This document shows positions 14,293 through 32,391 of a DNA stretch of 64,000 nt, piece after piece; the first letter of the stretch is position 1, and the number at the start of each line of letters is the position of its first letter. Source of the stretch: Muraenolepis orangiensis (lineage: Eukaryota > Chordata > Actinopteri > Gadiformes > Muraenolepididae). The notes beneath the pieces were generated by a model. That model searched no databases and had not been told where the DNA came from. It was given only the letters and a program-made list of their open reading frames with translations. The position numbers and the translations under genes are program-made. The DNA lies in the NCBI GenBank assembly GCA_027704905.1, contig CM051005.1, forward strand, positions 8,412,806 through 8,476,805. Direction: 5' to 3'.

Positions 14293-15406
14293 CCTCTTGC
14301 AAGTGGACAGACCCGGATGGTTCTGTGAGAGATTATGTCCCTTCTGTCTTCCACAGAGGATTCACCGCCATTTTGTCTCCATTCGTTTTTGCTAAAAAAA
14401 TAATTCCTGAGTCCAGATTCGGGAGAAGTGCTTCACCAAATTGTACATCACACAGGCAGAAAAACATTTGATGGCCCAATCATTTCACTTGGTTAATAAC
14501 ATTCCTTACAGGCAAGTTACAAGTACACACAGAGAGCCGGCAACAACACTTCTGTCAAATGTTGTCATGTTTCTGTTCACTCGTCTTGAGGGAATTGCAA
14601 GCCCGCAGTGTTAGTGACGGTGTGCTCTGCCGACACGAAGCAGAGGTTTTAAAAGGTCAGGTGTGTGTGTGTGTGTGTGGGTTTGCTCGCACAGACGGAC
14701 CAAAATCCTGGCAAGGTGCAGTTCTGTGACTGCAAGCATTGGCAGTCCCTCTATCTGGAGGAGGCGCTGCTTTCTTTATCTGTAAACATGACCGAACACA
14801 GTATGCTTCAGAGTATTGCATCTGTTAATGTTTATCTTCAAGAACAAATCTGAACAAAATACCCCTATTTTGTGTGTGTGTGTGTGTGTGTGCCCTTTCA
14901 TTTTCTTTGTGTCTCGAACAGCGATTGATAGGAGATGGGTACCCAAGGCAGGCTGGGCCTGTGAGTGTTTGTGTGCAACTATTCCAAGGGTAACTCCAGC
15001 CACCGCTAAATAACAAGATAACCTTCTCCGTGGGGTTCGTGTCTGACGGGAGAAAGGCTGCTTTGCTCCTTTCTGCCTCCTGAAGGCTCATGGCTGTCTT
15101 TTAAGGATGCTACAGAAACATTCCATTTACGTTGTATCACAGCCAAAAGAGATCATCGGCAATGGAAGACTGGACGACTTTAATCCCGCAACTTCTAATG
15201 AACTGGTAAAGTTTTCCCGCTCGAAGTTCTAAGTGCAAGAGGTCAAGTAATTCAATAATATACGCAGGCAAATGGGCCTCACAGAATTGTCAGGGGAGCA
15301 TGACATCTGTGTCACAATTTTCATGATATTTCCCCGGCTCACAACTTGGGACTTTTAATATGTGGAAAGGTCACATTCCCAGAAGATGTCTTCAAGAAGA
15401 GAGAGA

Positions 15407-15439
<33 letters not shown>

Positions 15440-16526
15440 AAACGGCCAACCCTTCACGTCCCTAACATTTATATAAAAATCCGACCTGTCTTTAAATTTG
15501 AGATCAGATGGTCTTTTGAAGCATGACTTTCCTCTCCTTCCCTTGGAGTTAAAAGACGGCTCTGTTGGTCTCTCTCTCTGCCGAAGGGGAAGGGGTTGAT
15601 TTAAAGGGGAACTTTGCTGCTTTTAAACCTTATCTCTATTCTGCATTAGAGATGTAGTGTGGAGGACAGCTCAGCTCAGACGCTAAATCGTACCCTAACT
15701 CGAGTTGGGGTGAGATGGCGGGAAAGATGAAATCATCCGGCAGTCAATTGCGTGTTTAAAGTCGTGGTGCACATTACTGCATTCAACAAAGTGCTGTCGT
15801 TAGACCAAAAAATGGGTCTCAGATTCTAAAATGGAATATTAATACAAAGTGTGAGCCTCGTGAGTGCTTTGCTGTTATGACATTGGTTGAATTGCATAGA
15901 ACAATTTGTAATCAATGGTTTTCTCTTAAATTAGAGGAATGGACAATTGCGTCTAAATCCGGGGAAAGTGCTATTGATTTGTTTGTGTTTGTGTGTTAAG
16001 CAATGCTGCCTTTCACTGCAGCGCAGTTCATATCTGCATAACACCAGGCTACTGGCTTGTGTTTCAGAAGCAAAAGTTCTCCATCTCCCTTGTAGTGCGG
16101 GGTTGTTTTGGGTCAAACATATACCGCTTTAGATGTCTAGTTTACATGACGCTTTAGTCTGACCTCACATTCAAACATCCAGCCACTGAAGTCCCAACTG
16201 TTGAGTCGACACTGTTGTTATCCCACTTGTGACAGCTTGGCGTCTGGACTAGACTCAGCCGAGCTGTGTCTCTCCTCACCGGGTTCCAACGGTGCAAGAA
16301 ATGCATTTGATGGAACATAAAATCTCAGCAACAGTGTGTGTGACGATTCGTCCCTCCGCTAAAGGAATTGCCACGGAAACAGAGAGCTGCTGTTTGGCTG
16401 CTTTTCTCGCTGTCTCTCCCGACGCGGTCCCCGAGGAGCTGTGAAACCTGGGTTCCCCGCTGCACTCTGTTAGATGGACGCCATCCCTCTCCCCTCGTGC
16501 CATGTGCTCTCTGGTGCGATAGATTA

Positions 16527-16529
<3 letters not shown>
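14293..16529. other. No gene supported
   Basis: Short (TG)n at 14659-14679 and 14870-14892 and (CA)n at 15409-15438. No domain-bearing frame. Confidence 0.5.

Positions 16530-16622
<93 letters not shown>
16530..16622. repeat. (CA)n microsatellite
   Basis: Uninterrupted. A shorter (TG)n with interruptions follows at 16703-16752. Confidence 0.98.
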
Positions 16623-16624
<2 letters not shown>

Positions 16625-17638
16625 CAAACCCTGACCATGATGTAGTGAACAGCTGGCCTTGTGGCCTCCCTCACACAGAGGCTTTAGGAGCCGTTCCTCC
16701 AGTTTGTGTGTGTGTGTGTGCGTGTGTGTGTGCACGTGTCTGTCTGTCTGTCAGCGGCAGGCTTCAACGGTACCTGTGGGAGAGTAACATAAATAACACC
16801 CGTGCCAATCTTCTCAGTAGTTGTGGTCATTCCAGACTGCGTGGCTTTGACACCTTGACGGCTAGAGGAGAACCGGGTACAATTACAGCTGTCACATGAT
16901 CTGTGATATTACAGATCCATCCGCAGGGGGCTATATTAGGAATGATGGCACATAGGGAGAATGTAATTCCAATGAATTATCTCCCAAGAGACTCTTGTAC
17001 GCCCTCCTTCTCTGGGGTTTTGACTAGCTGAAAAGGTTCTATAGATTCCAATATCTGCAGTTTATCCGTAGTCATCCTTGGGCGAGATGACCCCTGACTG
17101 ATCCTTAATTGCATAATTGCATACATACGAAACATTTAATATCAATCATTTGCTTTCGATATAAGTGTCTGCTGAATGAGTAAATAGTAACTACTTTACT
17201 AATGGACTACGTGTCTTTACATTGAGGTGAATTCAAATGTCAGGATTAGAAAGCATTGTATTCTGGCCATAACCTTTGCAGACTTTTGCTGACTTTTTGA
17301 GCACATTAATTCAGGGTCATTCATTGTTGTTCTTTCCACAGAAGAGAAACATGGCCTCATAACAGCCAGCCTCAACCATGCCTAATGGTGATGTCAGGTG
17401 TTCATTTACTATTCCAAAGTGTCCCATGTAATCTGTTGTCCTCGTGGTTTTGATCCTTCTACCAATACTGCCGTGATTCCCTCTCATGAAAATATTGCGA
17501 AACTATGAAAACAAATGTTTTGTAAATTCCCCCCCCATAGTAACATATCCTTAGTCCACACCTTTATTACAACCTCCACACCTTTATTACAACCTCCACT
17601 TCCTGTTTCATCTCTGTGTCGAGGAGCATTCGGACACC
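16623..17638. other. No gene supported
   Basis: Ends with a 20-bp tandem pair, ACACCTTTATTACAACCTCC, at about 17557-17598. Confidence 0.5.
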
Positions 17639-17645
17639 GTGACAC

Positions 17646-17875
17646 CAGTGGCGTAGCGTTGGACTTGACTTCACGAACGCGACAACACCGTACAACAGTG
17701 TACACATGAGTTCCTACTGACCTATACTGTTTACAAAAGATGCCTGAAAAAATAAACATTTAAAAAAGTGGCCGCGATGTCTATCCCATGTCACTCTATT
17801 ATTGATTTAGGGGAGGGGGCGGGGCCCCATGGTCCGACCTGCGGGGGAGCCCCGAAATATTGCGCAACGCCACTG
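17646..17875. mobile_element. hAT MITE, 230 bp, exact 8-bp duplication
   Basis: Ends CAGTGGCGTAGCGTTG and CGCAACGCCACTG are inverted repeats with few mismatches. Flanks are CGTGACAC at 17638-17645 and 17876-17883. No coding remnant. Confidence 0.92.
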
Positions 17876-17883
17876 CGTGACAC

Positions 17884-18687
17884 TGTACCCAGAGCACGAT
17901 AAAAAAACTTCTGGATTCAGGGATTCACTAAAGAGAAAAGACATGGATTCACTGTAAAAAGCCTCTTAATATTCCAAGTGCTTTTAGTGGAGATTTCGTG
18001 GTCTCACGCCACTAAATGATGAATATCTTGTTAGCCTTATCTGTGGTAGTAAATTGCTTTCATAGATTATCCTTTATCTATTCCATTGGAGGCAATGTGT
18101 TAAACCTGACGTAACTTTAAACTGTTATGCTTGAACCGTGAATTATTAAACAGTCATCAGCCCTGCACACCATGGAGTAGACCACAAATCACCGTCTATA
18201 AATTAAACTTTCTGGACCTTGGGCCATTAGAGAAAATGCCAAAATAACACAATGCAATCAGTGTAGGGCAATAGTATTGACTTGCTGTTGGCAAGATCTG
18301 ATCTTATGCTTTGTTGCAGTCAGCCAGTTGTTAAGGATTGTCCACTATATTTTAGCTTTAATGCATAGTTGTACATGAAATATCCTGTTGGGAGCTTTAC
18401 ATTTCAATTAGTGATAGAGGCGCTGCGGGGAGATGTTTATGCAGCGCAGACGTGGACGCTAAATGCATTCCCGGCTTAAGATGTCAGCTTCACCGAAGCA
18501 AGACCATTCAATTGTATGCGGTAGACCTCACGCTTGCACCTTCTGCATTCCGGACGATTGGAACAAACAAATGAAAAATGTCATTTATTTTGCACAATTC
18601 TGACTGCAGTTAATTTGTCAAGAGCCAAAAACAATAACCTGTATTTAACAGCCATGTTAAATCAAGGTATACTTTTGGTAGATCCAC

Positions 18688-18723
<36 letters not shown>

Positions 18724-18762
18724 GTATATATATATATATATGTATGTATGTATATATATATG

Positions 18763-18811
<49 letters not shown>

Positions 18812-19273
18812 GTATATATAGTTCATCTTTGTTTAAGATTAACTATTAGAATTAAATATTGAAAAGAAAAATATATGTCAATGCTGATTCTGTGCTTGAT
18901 ATGAGACGAAGGGAGACATTCCCACAAACACTGAATGACATTTAACTAATTGTCAAACAGATGCTAGTGTTTAACTCAGGGATAACATGTGTTCTTCTAA
19001 AGGGTGACTGAAGCTAAGCTGTCCATATGCTCACAGGGATCAACGATGGCTGTGGCTTTTATATTGGAATCATCACATTTATGTCGCTGATACGGCTGTT
19101 TGTCATTTAATAGTCATTTAATAGTTCATAAGAAGAAGAACAATTATAATCATAATAACAATAATAATGCATTTCATTTATATTGCAGTGCTACAAAGTT
19201 AAAAACATAGCAAACAAACACAATACAAATTACTATTAATAGTGAGCACTCATATTAACCTATTACTCATTTG
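17884..19273. other. No gene supported; (TA)/(TATG)n tract
   Basis: Contains (TA)n and TATG repeats at 18688-18826. The rest is unique or AT-rich. Confidence 0.5.
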
Positions 19274-19322
19274 ATTCAAGATGTTTAATGGCCATTTGCA
19301 ACAAGTACAATGAAATGCTTAC
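19274..19322 (-). mobile_element. LINE family A 3' terminus, about 49 bp
   Basis: GATTCAAGATGTTTAATGGCC and GCAACAAGTACAATGAAATG form the reverse of the family's 3' end. It stops at the insertion point of the family B LINE and has a partner at 21092-21175. Confidence 0.7.
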
Positions 19323-19328
19323 TAGATT

Positions 19329-21095
19329 GAGCAAAAAATGTATTTAGCTCTCCCAGGAGAGCTAAATACATTTTTTGCTCGGTTCGACGTAAACGGCAGC
19401 CCGCCGAAGCCAGCACCGACTGGGGAGACCAGCCAGCTGCGCATCTCGGAGGCGGATGTGCGCCGCACCTTTAAGCGGCTGAACATCCGTAAGGCGGCAG
19501 GCCCCGACGACATCCCGGGCCGCGTCCTCAGAGCATGCGCAGACCAGTTGGCAGGAGTCTTTGCAGACATCTTCAACCTCTCCCTGTCCCAGGCTGTTGT
19601 CCCCGCGGTCTTCAAGATATCCACCATCGTGCCTGTCCCTAAACAAACCAAGGTAACATGCCTGAATGACTACAGACCTGTGGCCCTCACCTCGATCGTT
19701 AGCAAATGCTTCGAGAGGTTGGTCAAGGACTTTATTTGCTCCGTGTTACCTACCACGCTGGACCCATGGCAATTTGCATATCGTCAAAATAGATCCACGG
19801 ACGACGCAATTGCCATGGCCCTCCACACTGCCCTTTCCCACCTGGAGGGGAAGAACTGTTATGTGCGAATGCTGTTTGTGGACTACAGCTCAGCATTCAA
19901 CACAATAGTTCCTGCCAAGCTCGACACCAAGCTGAGAGGTCTAGGCGTACCCCCATCCATGTGCAGCTGGATACTGAACCTCCTGTCGGACCGCCGCCAG
20001 GTGGTGAGGATGGGCAGCACCACATCAGAGCCACTGACCCTCAACACGGGAGCCCCCCAGGGATGCGTGCTGAGCCCTCTCCTCTACTCCCTCTACACCC
20101 ACGACTGCATGGCTATGCACAGCTCCAACGTCATCGTCAAGTTTGCTGACGACACGACGGTGATGGGCCTGATCGCCGGCGACGACGAGACAGCCTACAG
20201 GGAGGAGGTCGGATCGCTGGAGCAGTGGTGCCAGGAGAACAGCCTCGCCCTCAACGTCAAGAAGACCAAGGAGCTGATCGTGGACTTCAGGAGGCAGAGG
20301 GGAGAGCACAGCCCTATCTCCATCGACGGCGTTGCAGTAGAGAGGGTCAGCAGCTTCAAGTTCCTCGGCGTGCACATCTCCGAGGACCTCACATGGTCCA
20401 CGCACACCACACACGTGGTGAAAAGGGCCCAACAACGCCTGTATTTTCTCAGGCGTCTGAAGAAATTCAGCATGGGCCCCCGCATCCTGAGAACATTCTA
20501 CAACGGCACCATCGAGAGTGTTCTGACAGGGTGTATCACCGCCTGGTACGGGAACTGCACGGCACTCGAGCGCAGAGCGCTTCAAAGGGTGGTGCGGACG
20601 GCCCAGTATATCGTTGGAGGTGAGCTCCCCTCCCTCCTGGACATTTACAACCAGCGGTGCGTGGCCAAGGCCAAAAGAATTATAAAATACATTGCCCACC
20701 CCAGCCACGAACTTTACTCACTATTACCGTCAGGCAGGCGATACCGCAGTATCAAGTGTCGTACAAATAGGCTTAGAGATAGCTTCCACAGTCAGGCCAT
20801 CAGGCTGCTGAACAAGGGCGTATAACATATAACAATGTATATTTTATTACATTGATTTATATATATATATTGCTCTTTTCTGTGCTGATTTTTGCATTTT
20901 ATAAATTGCATTTTTTATTTTTATTTTATATTCTTTATTCTATTTTTTATTCTATTTTTTATCTATTTTTATTTTATCTTATTTTATAACTGCTGTCTGT
21001 CGTCGGGTATTGCACACAAGAATTTCACATCACTGCTTTATACTAAACTGTAAACTGTGAAGTGACAATAAACTTGACTTGACTTGACTTGATTC
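19329..21095 (+). mobile_element. 5'-truncated CR1/L2-group LINE (family B) with intact RT frame
   Basis: Starts with a 52-nt hairpin, carries an open reverse transcriptase frame to 20825, then a 3' UTR. It ends in GACAATAAA and a (CTTGA)n tail at 21071-21091. The endonuclease part is missing, so the copy is dead on arrival. Lack of stops over nearly 490 codons suggests a young insertion. Confidence 0.9.
19356..20825 (+). CDS. LINE reverse transcriptase, partial (C-terminal about 489 aa)
   Basis: Non-LTR retrotransposon polymerase that copies element RNA at a nicked target. Blocks in order are RKAAGPDDIPGRVLR, LNDYRPVALTSI, MLFVDYSSAFNTIV (first catalytic Asp), GAPQGCVLSPLLYSLYTHD, VKFADDTTVMGLI (catalytic Asp pair), SLNVKKTKE-like LALNVKKTKELIVDF, SFKFLGVHIS, then a C-terminal domain with TAWYGNCTALERRALQRVV and LPSGRRYRSIKCRTNR, and TAA. 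No zinc knuckle or endonuclease. The true start is upstream of the truncation; the ATG at 19338 belongs to the inverted hairpin arm. Closest to L2/Rex1-like fish elements; exact clade unsettled. Confidence 0.9.
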   Translation, partial: GELNTFFARFDVNGSPPKPAPTGETSQLRISEADVRRTFKRLNIRKAAGPDDIPGRVLRACADQLAGVFADIFNLSLSQAVVPAVFKISTIVPVPKQTKVTCLNDYRPVALTSIVSKCFERLVKDFICSVLPTTLDPWQFAYRQNRSTDDAIAMALHTALSHLEGKNCYVRMLFVDYSSAFNTIVPAKLDTKLRGLGVPPSMCSWILNLLSDRRQVVRMGSTTSEPLTLNTGAPQGCVLSPLLYSLYTHDCMAMHSSNVIVKFADDTTVMGLIAGDDETAYREEVGSLEQWCQENSLALNVKKTKELIVDFRRQRGEHSPISIDGVAVERVSSFKFLGVHISEDLTWSTHTTHVVKRAQQRLYFLRRLKKFSMGPRILRTFYNGTIESVLTGCITAWYGNCTALERRALQRVVRTAQYIVGGELPSLLDIYNQRCVAKAKRIIKYIAHPSHELYSLLPSGRRYRSIKCRTNRLRDSFHSQAIRLLNKGV

Positions 21096-21175
21096 TAGAT
21101 TTGTTTGCCATATGCAACAAGTCCAATGAAATGCACCCCCCCCCCCCCCCCCATTCCCTCCCGCATTTGGCCTTT
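21092..21175 (-). mobile_element. LINE family A 3' end, right of the family B insertion
   Basis: GATTCTAGATTTGTTTGCC, ATGCAACAAGTCCAATGAAA, a poly-C run and ATTCCCTCCCGC match the family A terminus. The first 45 nt repeat the left flank at 19274-19322. Confidence 0.7.
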
Positions 21176-24593
<3,418 letters not shown>

Positions 24594-24671
24594 CCACACA
24601 CACATGCACACACAACACACACACACACACACACACAACACATACACACACACACACACACACCACACACA

Positions 24672-24736
<65 letters not shown>

Positions 24737-24750
24737 ACACACACACTCTG
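24594..24750. repeat. Interrupted (CA)n microsatellite
   Basis: CA repeats with regularly placed ACC interruptions. Confidence 0.95.
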
Positions 24751-24961
24751 TGTGTGTGGGCGGAGAAGTGGATAACGACAAGCCCCACATACAGGCAATA
24801 ATGTGTTTTTTAACCTCGCCAGGCTATTCCTCCATGTTTTGAAAAAGGAAAAACAAATTCATTCATTCATTCAGTGCCTCGTGCCATCACATGCACATTC
24901 CCTGGTAGCTTTTGTTTTCCGTTGCGACAAATGCACTGTGAGGCATGGGTAACTCTGGTAA

Positions 24962-24971
24962 TCTCTCTCTC

Positions 24972-25031
<60 letters not shown>

Positions 25032-25082
25032 CTTGCTCTTGCTCTCACTCTGTGTATGTGTCTCTCTCCTTCCCTCTCTCTA
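24962..25082. repeat. (CT)n microsatellite, compound
   Basis: Pure (CT)n to about 25028, then CTTGCTCTTG units and more CT. A C-rich run follows at 25140-25163. Confidence 0.95.
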
Positions 25083-25163
25083 GCTGTCTGTTGCAACAGC
25101 CACTCGATGGATGAGAAGGCACCCCGCACATATTCGATCCCCCCCCCTCCCCCCCCCCCCCCC

Positions 25164-26189
<1,026 letters not shown>

Positions 26190-26287
26190 CATACTGTATA
26201 TCTATAGGCTTATGTATTTCTTTTGCATGTGTTTTTTTCTGAAAAAACTAAGTAGAATTACTAAAATGTTAAATTGTGTTGAATAGT

Positions 26288-26436
<149 letters not shown>

Positions 26437-26652
26437 TTTGACCAGTATCTTTGATCACTAAAGATACTGGAAATGAATAGAACATTTATTTGCATACGAA
26501 TGACACAGATACACCCACAGAGGAACCTTCCTCTTCATTTGTATCATTTTAATGGGGAAGCTTAATGGCCTCAAGGTACAAAATACTGAGATAAACAATA
26601 AACATCTGATATAAGTCGCTATGCGTGCCAAAAGCACACAACAGTATGTATC

Positions 26653-26705
<53 letters not shown>

Positions 26706-27681
26706 GCCAGTCTACATAGCAAACATTCCGTTAGTTGTTGTGATTGTAGATGTGTATCAACCCTATGCCCTTTAGCTTGTTATTCCTCTAGATGGGAGGA
26801 CTGAAAACCAACATTCTGCCGGTCAAAATATGTGATAACGTCCTATCATTTCTGAGACTTATTGTTCCCCAGTCAGACAAAACAGAAGTGGGCGCTTGAA
26901 TGCTTGACCTCCTTGGCAGAGGCGTGGTTACAGAGGATGCTATTCCCGCAATTGTGTTTGCTGACATTTGCTGACATTAACAGATCTTCTGCTCAGATAC
27001 CTCACTGCCGTATGCTATATACAGCTATATACAGAATAACATGTAACACAAGCAATTGTATGACGGAATTCATAGTGTTTCTCAGCTGTGTGTGTGTGTG
27101 TGTGTGTGTGTGTTGTTTTTTCACGTGTGTGGGTGGGTGTGAAGATGAGGAGGGCATGCGTAAGAATTAGCAAGTTTGTGTGTGTGTGTGTGTGTGTGTT
27201 TTCATTATCTTCCCTTGCCTAAATCTAAATGTATCCCATTATTTCACTATTTGAAATATCATTGATGCAATTTGTGCGACTGGTATAATTTTCAAGGTTG
27301 TAGGATGTAACAGTGCTGAATTACCCGGGCTTGCATAGTAGAATAAATCAGACCAGTCCAATTCATGCTAGAATGGAGACGTGTCATGTTCATTAATTAG
27401 TCGTTAAAGAGATCTCTGCAAGTTCCCCCATTACAAGCGACAATGGACCGGGTGCTGAGCCTACACAGTCTGTGGTTAAATAAACATTGCCATCTGCTGC
27501 CAGCCTTTGTAAGTTCAGGTATGAAGTCAAAATGTGTATATTTATTTATTTACTCAACTGTGAAATTGGGATGTTGACATAACGTAACATAACAAAAACC
27601 GGTGTCTTTTAAAAAAAAAGTTCTTTCTTTCTTTTGTCAATCATGAGGTGAAATTGACAGCCGTCACAGAATGTAATGTAG

Positions 27682-27726
<45 letters not shown>

Positions 27727-28227
27727 CCACGGTCGAGGCCGAAGCCTCACAGCCAGAGGTCATGTCGAGTAATACAGCGGCACTTCAAATGCTCCACGGC
27801 GGCCGCCGAGGGCGAAACCGGCCTGATCCGATAAGCCCCAAATAGGATGTACTGCCGGATAGTAAAGGCACGCCGTAGGTGGGCTGTTATGTCAGACACT
27901 GGAGGACAGTGCTGCAGAAAGATGGGATCCAGGTCGCCGGCTTTGTTCCGGGAGGCTGCACGGTAACAGGGGACGGGGATGGATGCTTGGCGCTCAAGGG
28001 TCCAGGCAGTGCGGTCGTGCACCCGTCCAGGGGGAAGCAAAGGTGTCCCCATGGGAGCACATCCTTTGCAATATTGTCACCGAGGATGGAAGGACAATTC
28101 CTGTGAGGATGTGATTTGTGCGGACTGGTAGTTAACTGGAGACACCGCAGAGAACAAGGAGGGGAGGCTTACAGTGAAGGGTATGCTAACCTCCTTTAAA
28201 AATCTAAATTTAAATCTAGAGGATTTG
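26437..28227. other. No gene supported; several short tracts
   Basis: Holds (TA)n at 26658-26701 and (TG)n at 27088-27112, 27177-27199 and 27685-27724. Frames near 27747-28106 show no domain. Confidence 0.5.
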
Positions 28228-28506
28228 AATCTCTCTGCATTTAACCCATCCTAGTATAAGGAGCAGTGGGCAGCTGTTGTGTTTATACAGTGCAGTGTAT
28301 GTACAGTGCAGTGTATGTACAGTGCAGTGTATGTACAGTGCAGTGTAGGGGTCTGGTGCCTTATTCAAAGGCACCTAGGCAGCGCCCAGGAGGCAAACAG
28401 GCACTTTTTTCCAAGTACCAGTTCTCACTCCGTACATCCGTTTCTGGGGACTTGAACCGGGGACCCTCCCTGTTCCCAAGCCAAGTCTCAACAGAACTGA
28501 ACTACT
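28228..28506 (-). mobile_element. tRNA-derived SINE with internal 18-bp tandem
   Basis: On the minus strand the tRNA-like head has GTTCAAGTCCCC (B box) and TAGTTCAGTTCTGTTGAGAC (A box region). The body ends in GGATGGGTTAAATGCAGAGA, as in the SINEs at 38589, 45433 and 62460. A TACAGTGCAGTGTATG tandem of about four units lies at 28285-28350. Confidence 0.75.
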
Positions 28507-28890
28507 TATTTTTCCAGCATACATGGCCACAGGGTTCATGCATGGCCACAATTGGATGGAATTAAGCAGTGGGGGAAGTCATTCCCATCCAAAAATGTCT
28601 CATGTGTGTAAGCGGCTTGATGTCGCGGGTTGGTTAACCAGCAGAAAGACTCACTTTGGTTAATCCCGTGGAAGGTAAGGCCAGGTGGTGCTTGTCAAAA
28701 TGTTCCCATGGATTAAGGTCACAGGTTGTAGCGGAGAGGATGTTTGCTAGCCCATTTTAATTGCCTTCCTCCATGCCTTTAACACGGTAAATAATGGGCC
28801 CAATAGGTTAACGCCAAGCCTTTAGGCCATCTCAGTACACCAAACGATAAGGTGATACAGGACCGACCACTGTGGACCCCAGCTCTACCA
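28507..28890. other. No gene supported
   Basis: Unique-looking DNA between a SINE and a LINE tail. Confidence 0.5.
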
Positions 28891-29000
28891 TTCAAGATTC
28901 AAGAATTGTATTGCCATTTGCAACAAGTACATTGGAATGCTTACATTCCCTACTGCAGTATAACATTCTAGAACACAATAAAAAATGTCAAATTAAATAA
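28891..29000 (-). mobile_element. LINE family A 3' end fragment
   Basis: CAAGATTCAAGAATTGTATT, GCCATTTGCAACAAGTACA and GCAGTATAACATTCTAGAAC match the family terminus. Confidence 0.72.
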
Positions 29001-29139
29001 CACCAATGATCATTAGGCCTGCTCTCCCTGAATCAATTAAGCATGCATGCATTGTTTATGACCACTTGCATATGACATTTTTCATTCTTGCAAGCAGAAA
29101 TGCAACTCAAATATCAAACACTTCAACACATCAACATGT

Positions 29140-29275
29140 TTCTCTTACATTACCCAAACCCTGAACATGTATCCCTTGCATTATACTTAATTTGTATCCC
29201 TTACATTACCCGAACCCTTAACATGTGTCCCTTACATAACCCTAACCCTTAACATGTATCCTTAGCAGCAATGTC
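29140..29275. repeat. Degenerate tandem around CTTACATTACCCTAACCCTT
   Basis: Four or more imperfect units of about 35 nt sharing AACATGTATCCCTT. The TAACCC words make it look telomere-like, but the unit is much longer. Confidence 0.6.
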
Positions 29276-29541
29276 CTGTGACATAGATGACCCTAAGTAG
29301 GGTCACGACCCCAAAATGTAAGATTTTTATTTGCCATTTGCAACAAGTACAATGGATTGCATACTCCCCATTCCCTTCCGCAGTATGAATTTCTAAAACA
29401 CAATACTATAAAAAAATACTATACACAATAAAAATAAAAAAGTGACTGAAGGATGATGTGTTGAATCGTGCATAAAACATTTAAAAGCATTTTAAAGTGC
29501 CAGCAGTGCAGCAGCATCATGAATACAGTACAGTACAGTGC

Positions 29542-30236
29542 CAGTGGCGGCTGGCCCATAGGGGGCGATGGGGCGCCCCCCCCCTAAACCACACGCACAA
29601 ACATTATTATTAATAATAAAAATAATAACACAAATAAAAAATATATATATATAAATTGTCAATATGTGTGTGTTTAAAATATGGAATGCACCCAGAAATA
29701 TGTGTAAAATATGATTTTAAAATAATTTGCGCAACATAATATGCTTTTCCTAGTACACATATGCCTAGTACTCTGTATGACGATGCTGGGGGGGCTGTAG
29801 AGAAATAGCCCCACGGAGGCGGGTCTCTGTAGCAGTTTAGCCAATTGCTGATTCAAGATATAAACGAGTGACATAAAATGTAGCCAATCAGCGTCCTCCA
29901 AACGTCTTCAGAACAGCCCCCAGGAAGACAATGCTATGAAGCTAGCCACGCCAGGCAGAGTGAACATTGCTACGCAGCTGGACGATGGCCACAGGATTGC
30001 CGTGAGGAAGCACAATGAGGAGGTGGACAAAAACACATCCTGTCTAAAAGAATAGACTGTGTGAAGTTCTGTGGTGCCTTTGAGCTGGCCTTGCGTGGCC
30101 ATGATGAAAGTGATGGACAGAAGGGCGACATTTCAATACAAAAAGTAATTGTATATAATGTAATTAACAATATGTAATTGTAAATTTAAAAAAATGGTAT
30201 AGCCCCCCCTGGTGAAAAATGCACCAGCCGCCACTG
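29542..30236 (+). mobile_element. Non-autonomous hAT, 695 bp, exact 8-bp duplication
   Basis: Ends CAGTGGCGGCTGG and CCAGCCGCCACTG are exact 13-bp terminal inverted repeats. The duplication TACAGTGC occurs at 29534-29541 and 30237-30244. Contains a transposase remnant, so it is an internally deleted copy. Related by its ends to the relic at 2087-3700. Confidence 0.96.
29936..30139 (+). pseudogene. hAT transposase internal remnant
   Basis: Reads LATPGRVNIATQLDDGHRIA, VRKHNEEVDKN, then after a frame change RIDCVKFCGAFELALRGHDE and SDG. The HNEEVxKN..LIDxVxFCGxxELALRGHDES segment is characteristic of TTF/ZMYM-like hAT transposases, just before the catalytic domain. The zinc finger and RNase H-like core are missing. 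Confidence 0.85.
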
Positions 30237-30375
30237 TACAGTGCAGTAACTGTAATGAGTCCAGAAAGTCCAGCGGAGTATGATAGTGTAATGTTAATGA
30301 CAATGTTATGATAGTGGCAGCTCTCCTAACAGTTCAGTCAGGGCGCTGCCTAAGAGATCAAGATCAAGATGAATC

Positions 30376-30535
30376 AAGATTCAAGATGATTTTTATTGCC
30401 ATTTGCAACAAGTACAATGGATTGTGCTTACTCCCCATTCCCTCCTTCAGTATGAATTTCCTACAACAATACTATACTAAACGATACAATACTATACTAT
30501 ACTAAACAATACTATGCTATGATCAATACACTATA
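30376..30535 (-). mobile_element. LINE family A 3' end, second adjacent copy
   Basis: TTCAAGATGATTTTTATTGCC begins a new family A terminus right after the one ending near 30375, then ACTATACTAAA repeats. Confidence 0.7.

Positions 30536-32391
<1,856 letters not shown>

Larger units (their letters stand above)
29322..30375 (-). mobile_element. LINE family A 3' UTR split by a hAT insertion
   Basis: The left part 29322-29541 and right part 30237-30375 are contiguous in the plus-strand copy at 9832-10197. The gap is exactly the hAT element plus one copy of its target duplication. Confidence 0.85.

Noticed and set aside
16276..16735. Cys-Val or His-Thr repeat proteins, here and at other (CA/TG)n tracts
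   Set aside because: Artefacts of dinucleotide repeats lacking stops; present in every frame.
20025..20708. 227-aa minus-strand open frame
   Set aside because: Shadow of the GC-rich reverse transcriptase frame on the other strand.
29140..29275. Interstitial telomere repeat
   Set aside because: Only scattered CCCTAA words inside a longer degenerate unit, not (TTAGGG)n.
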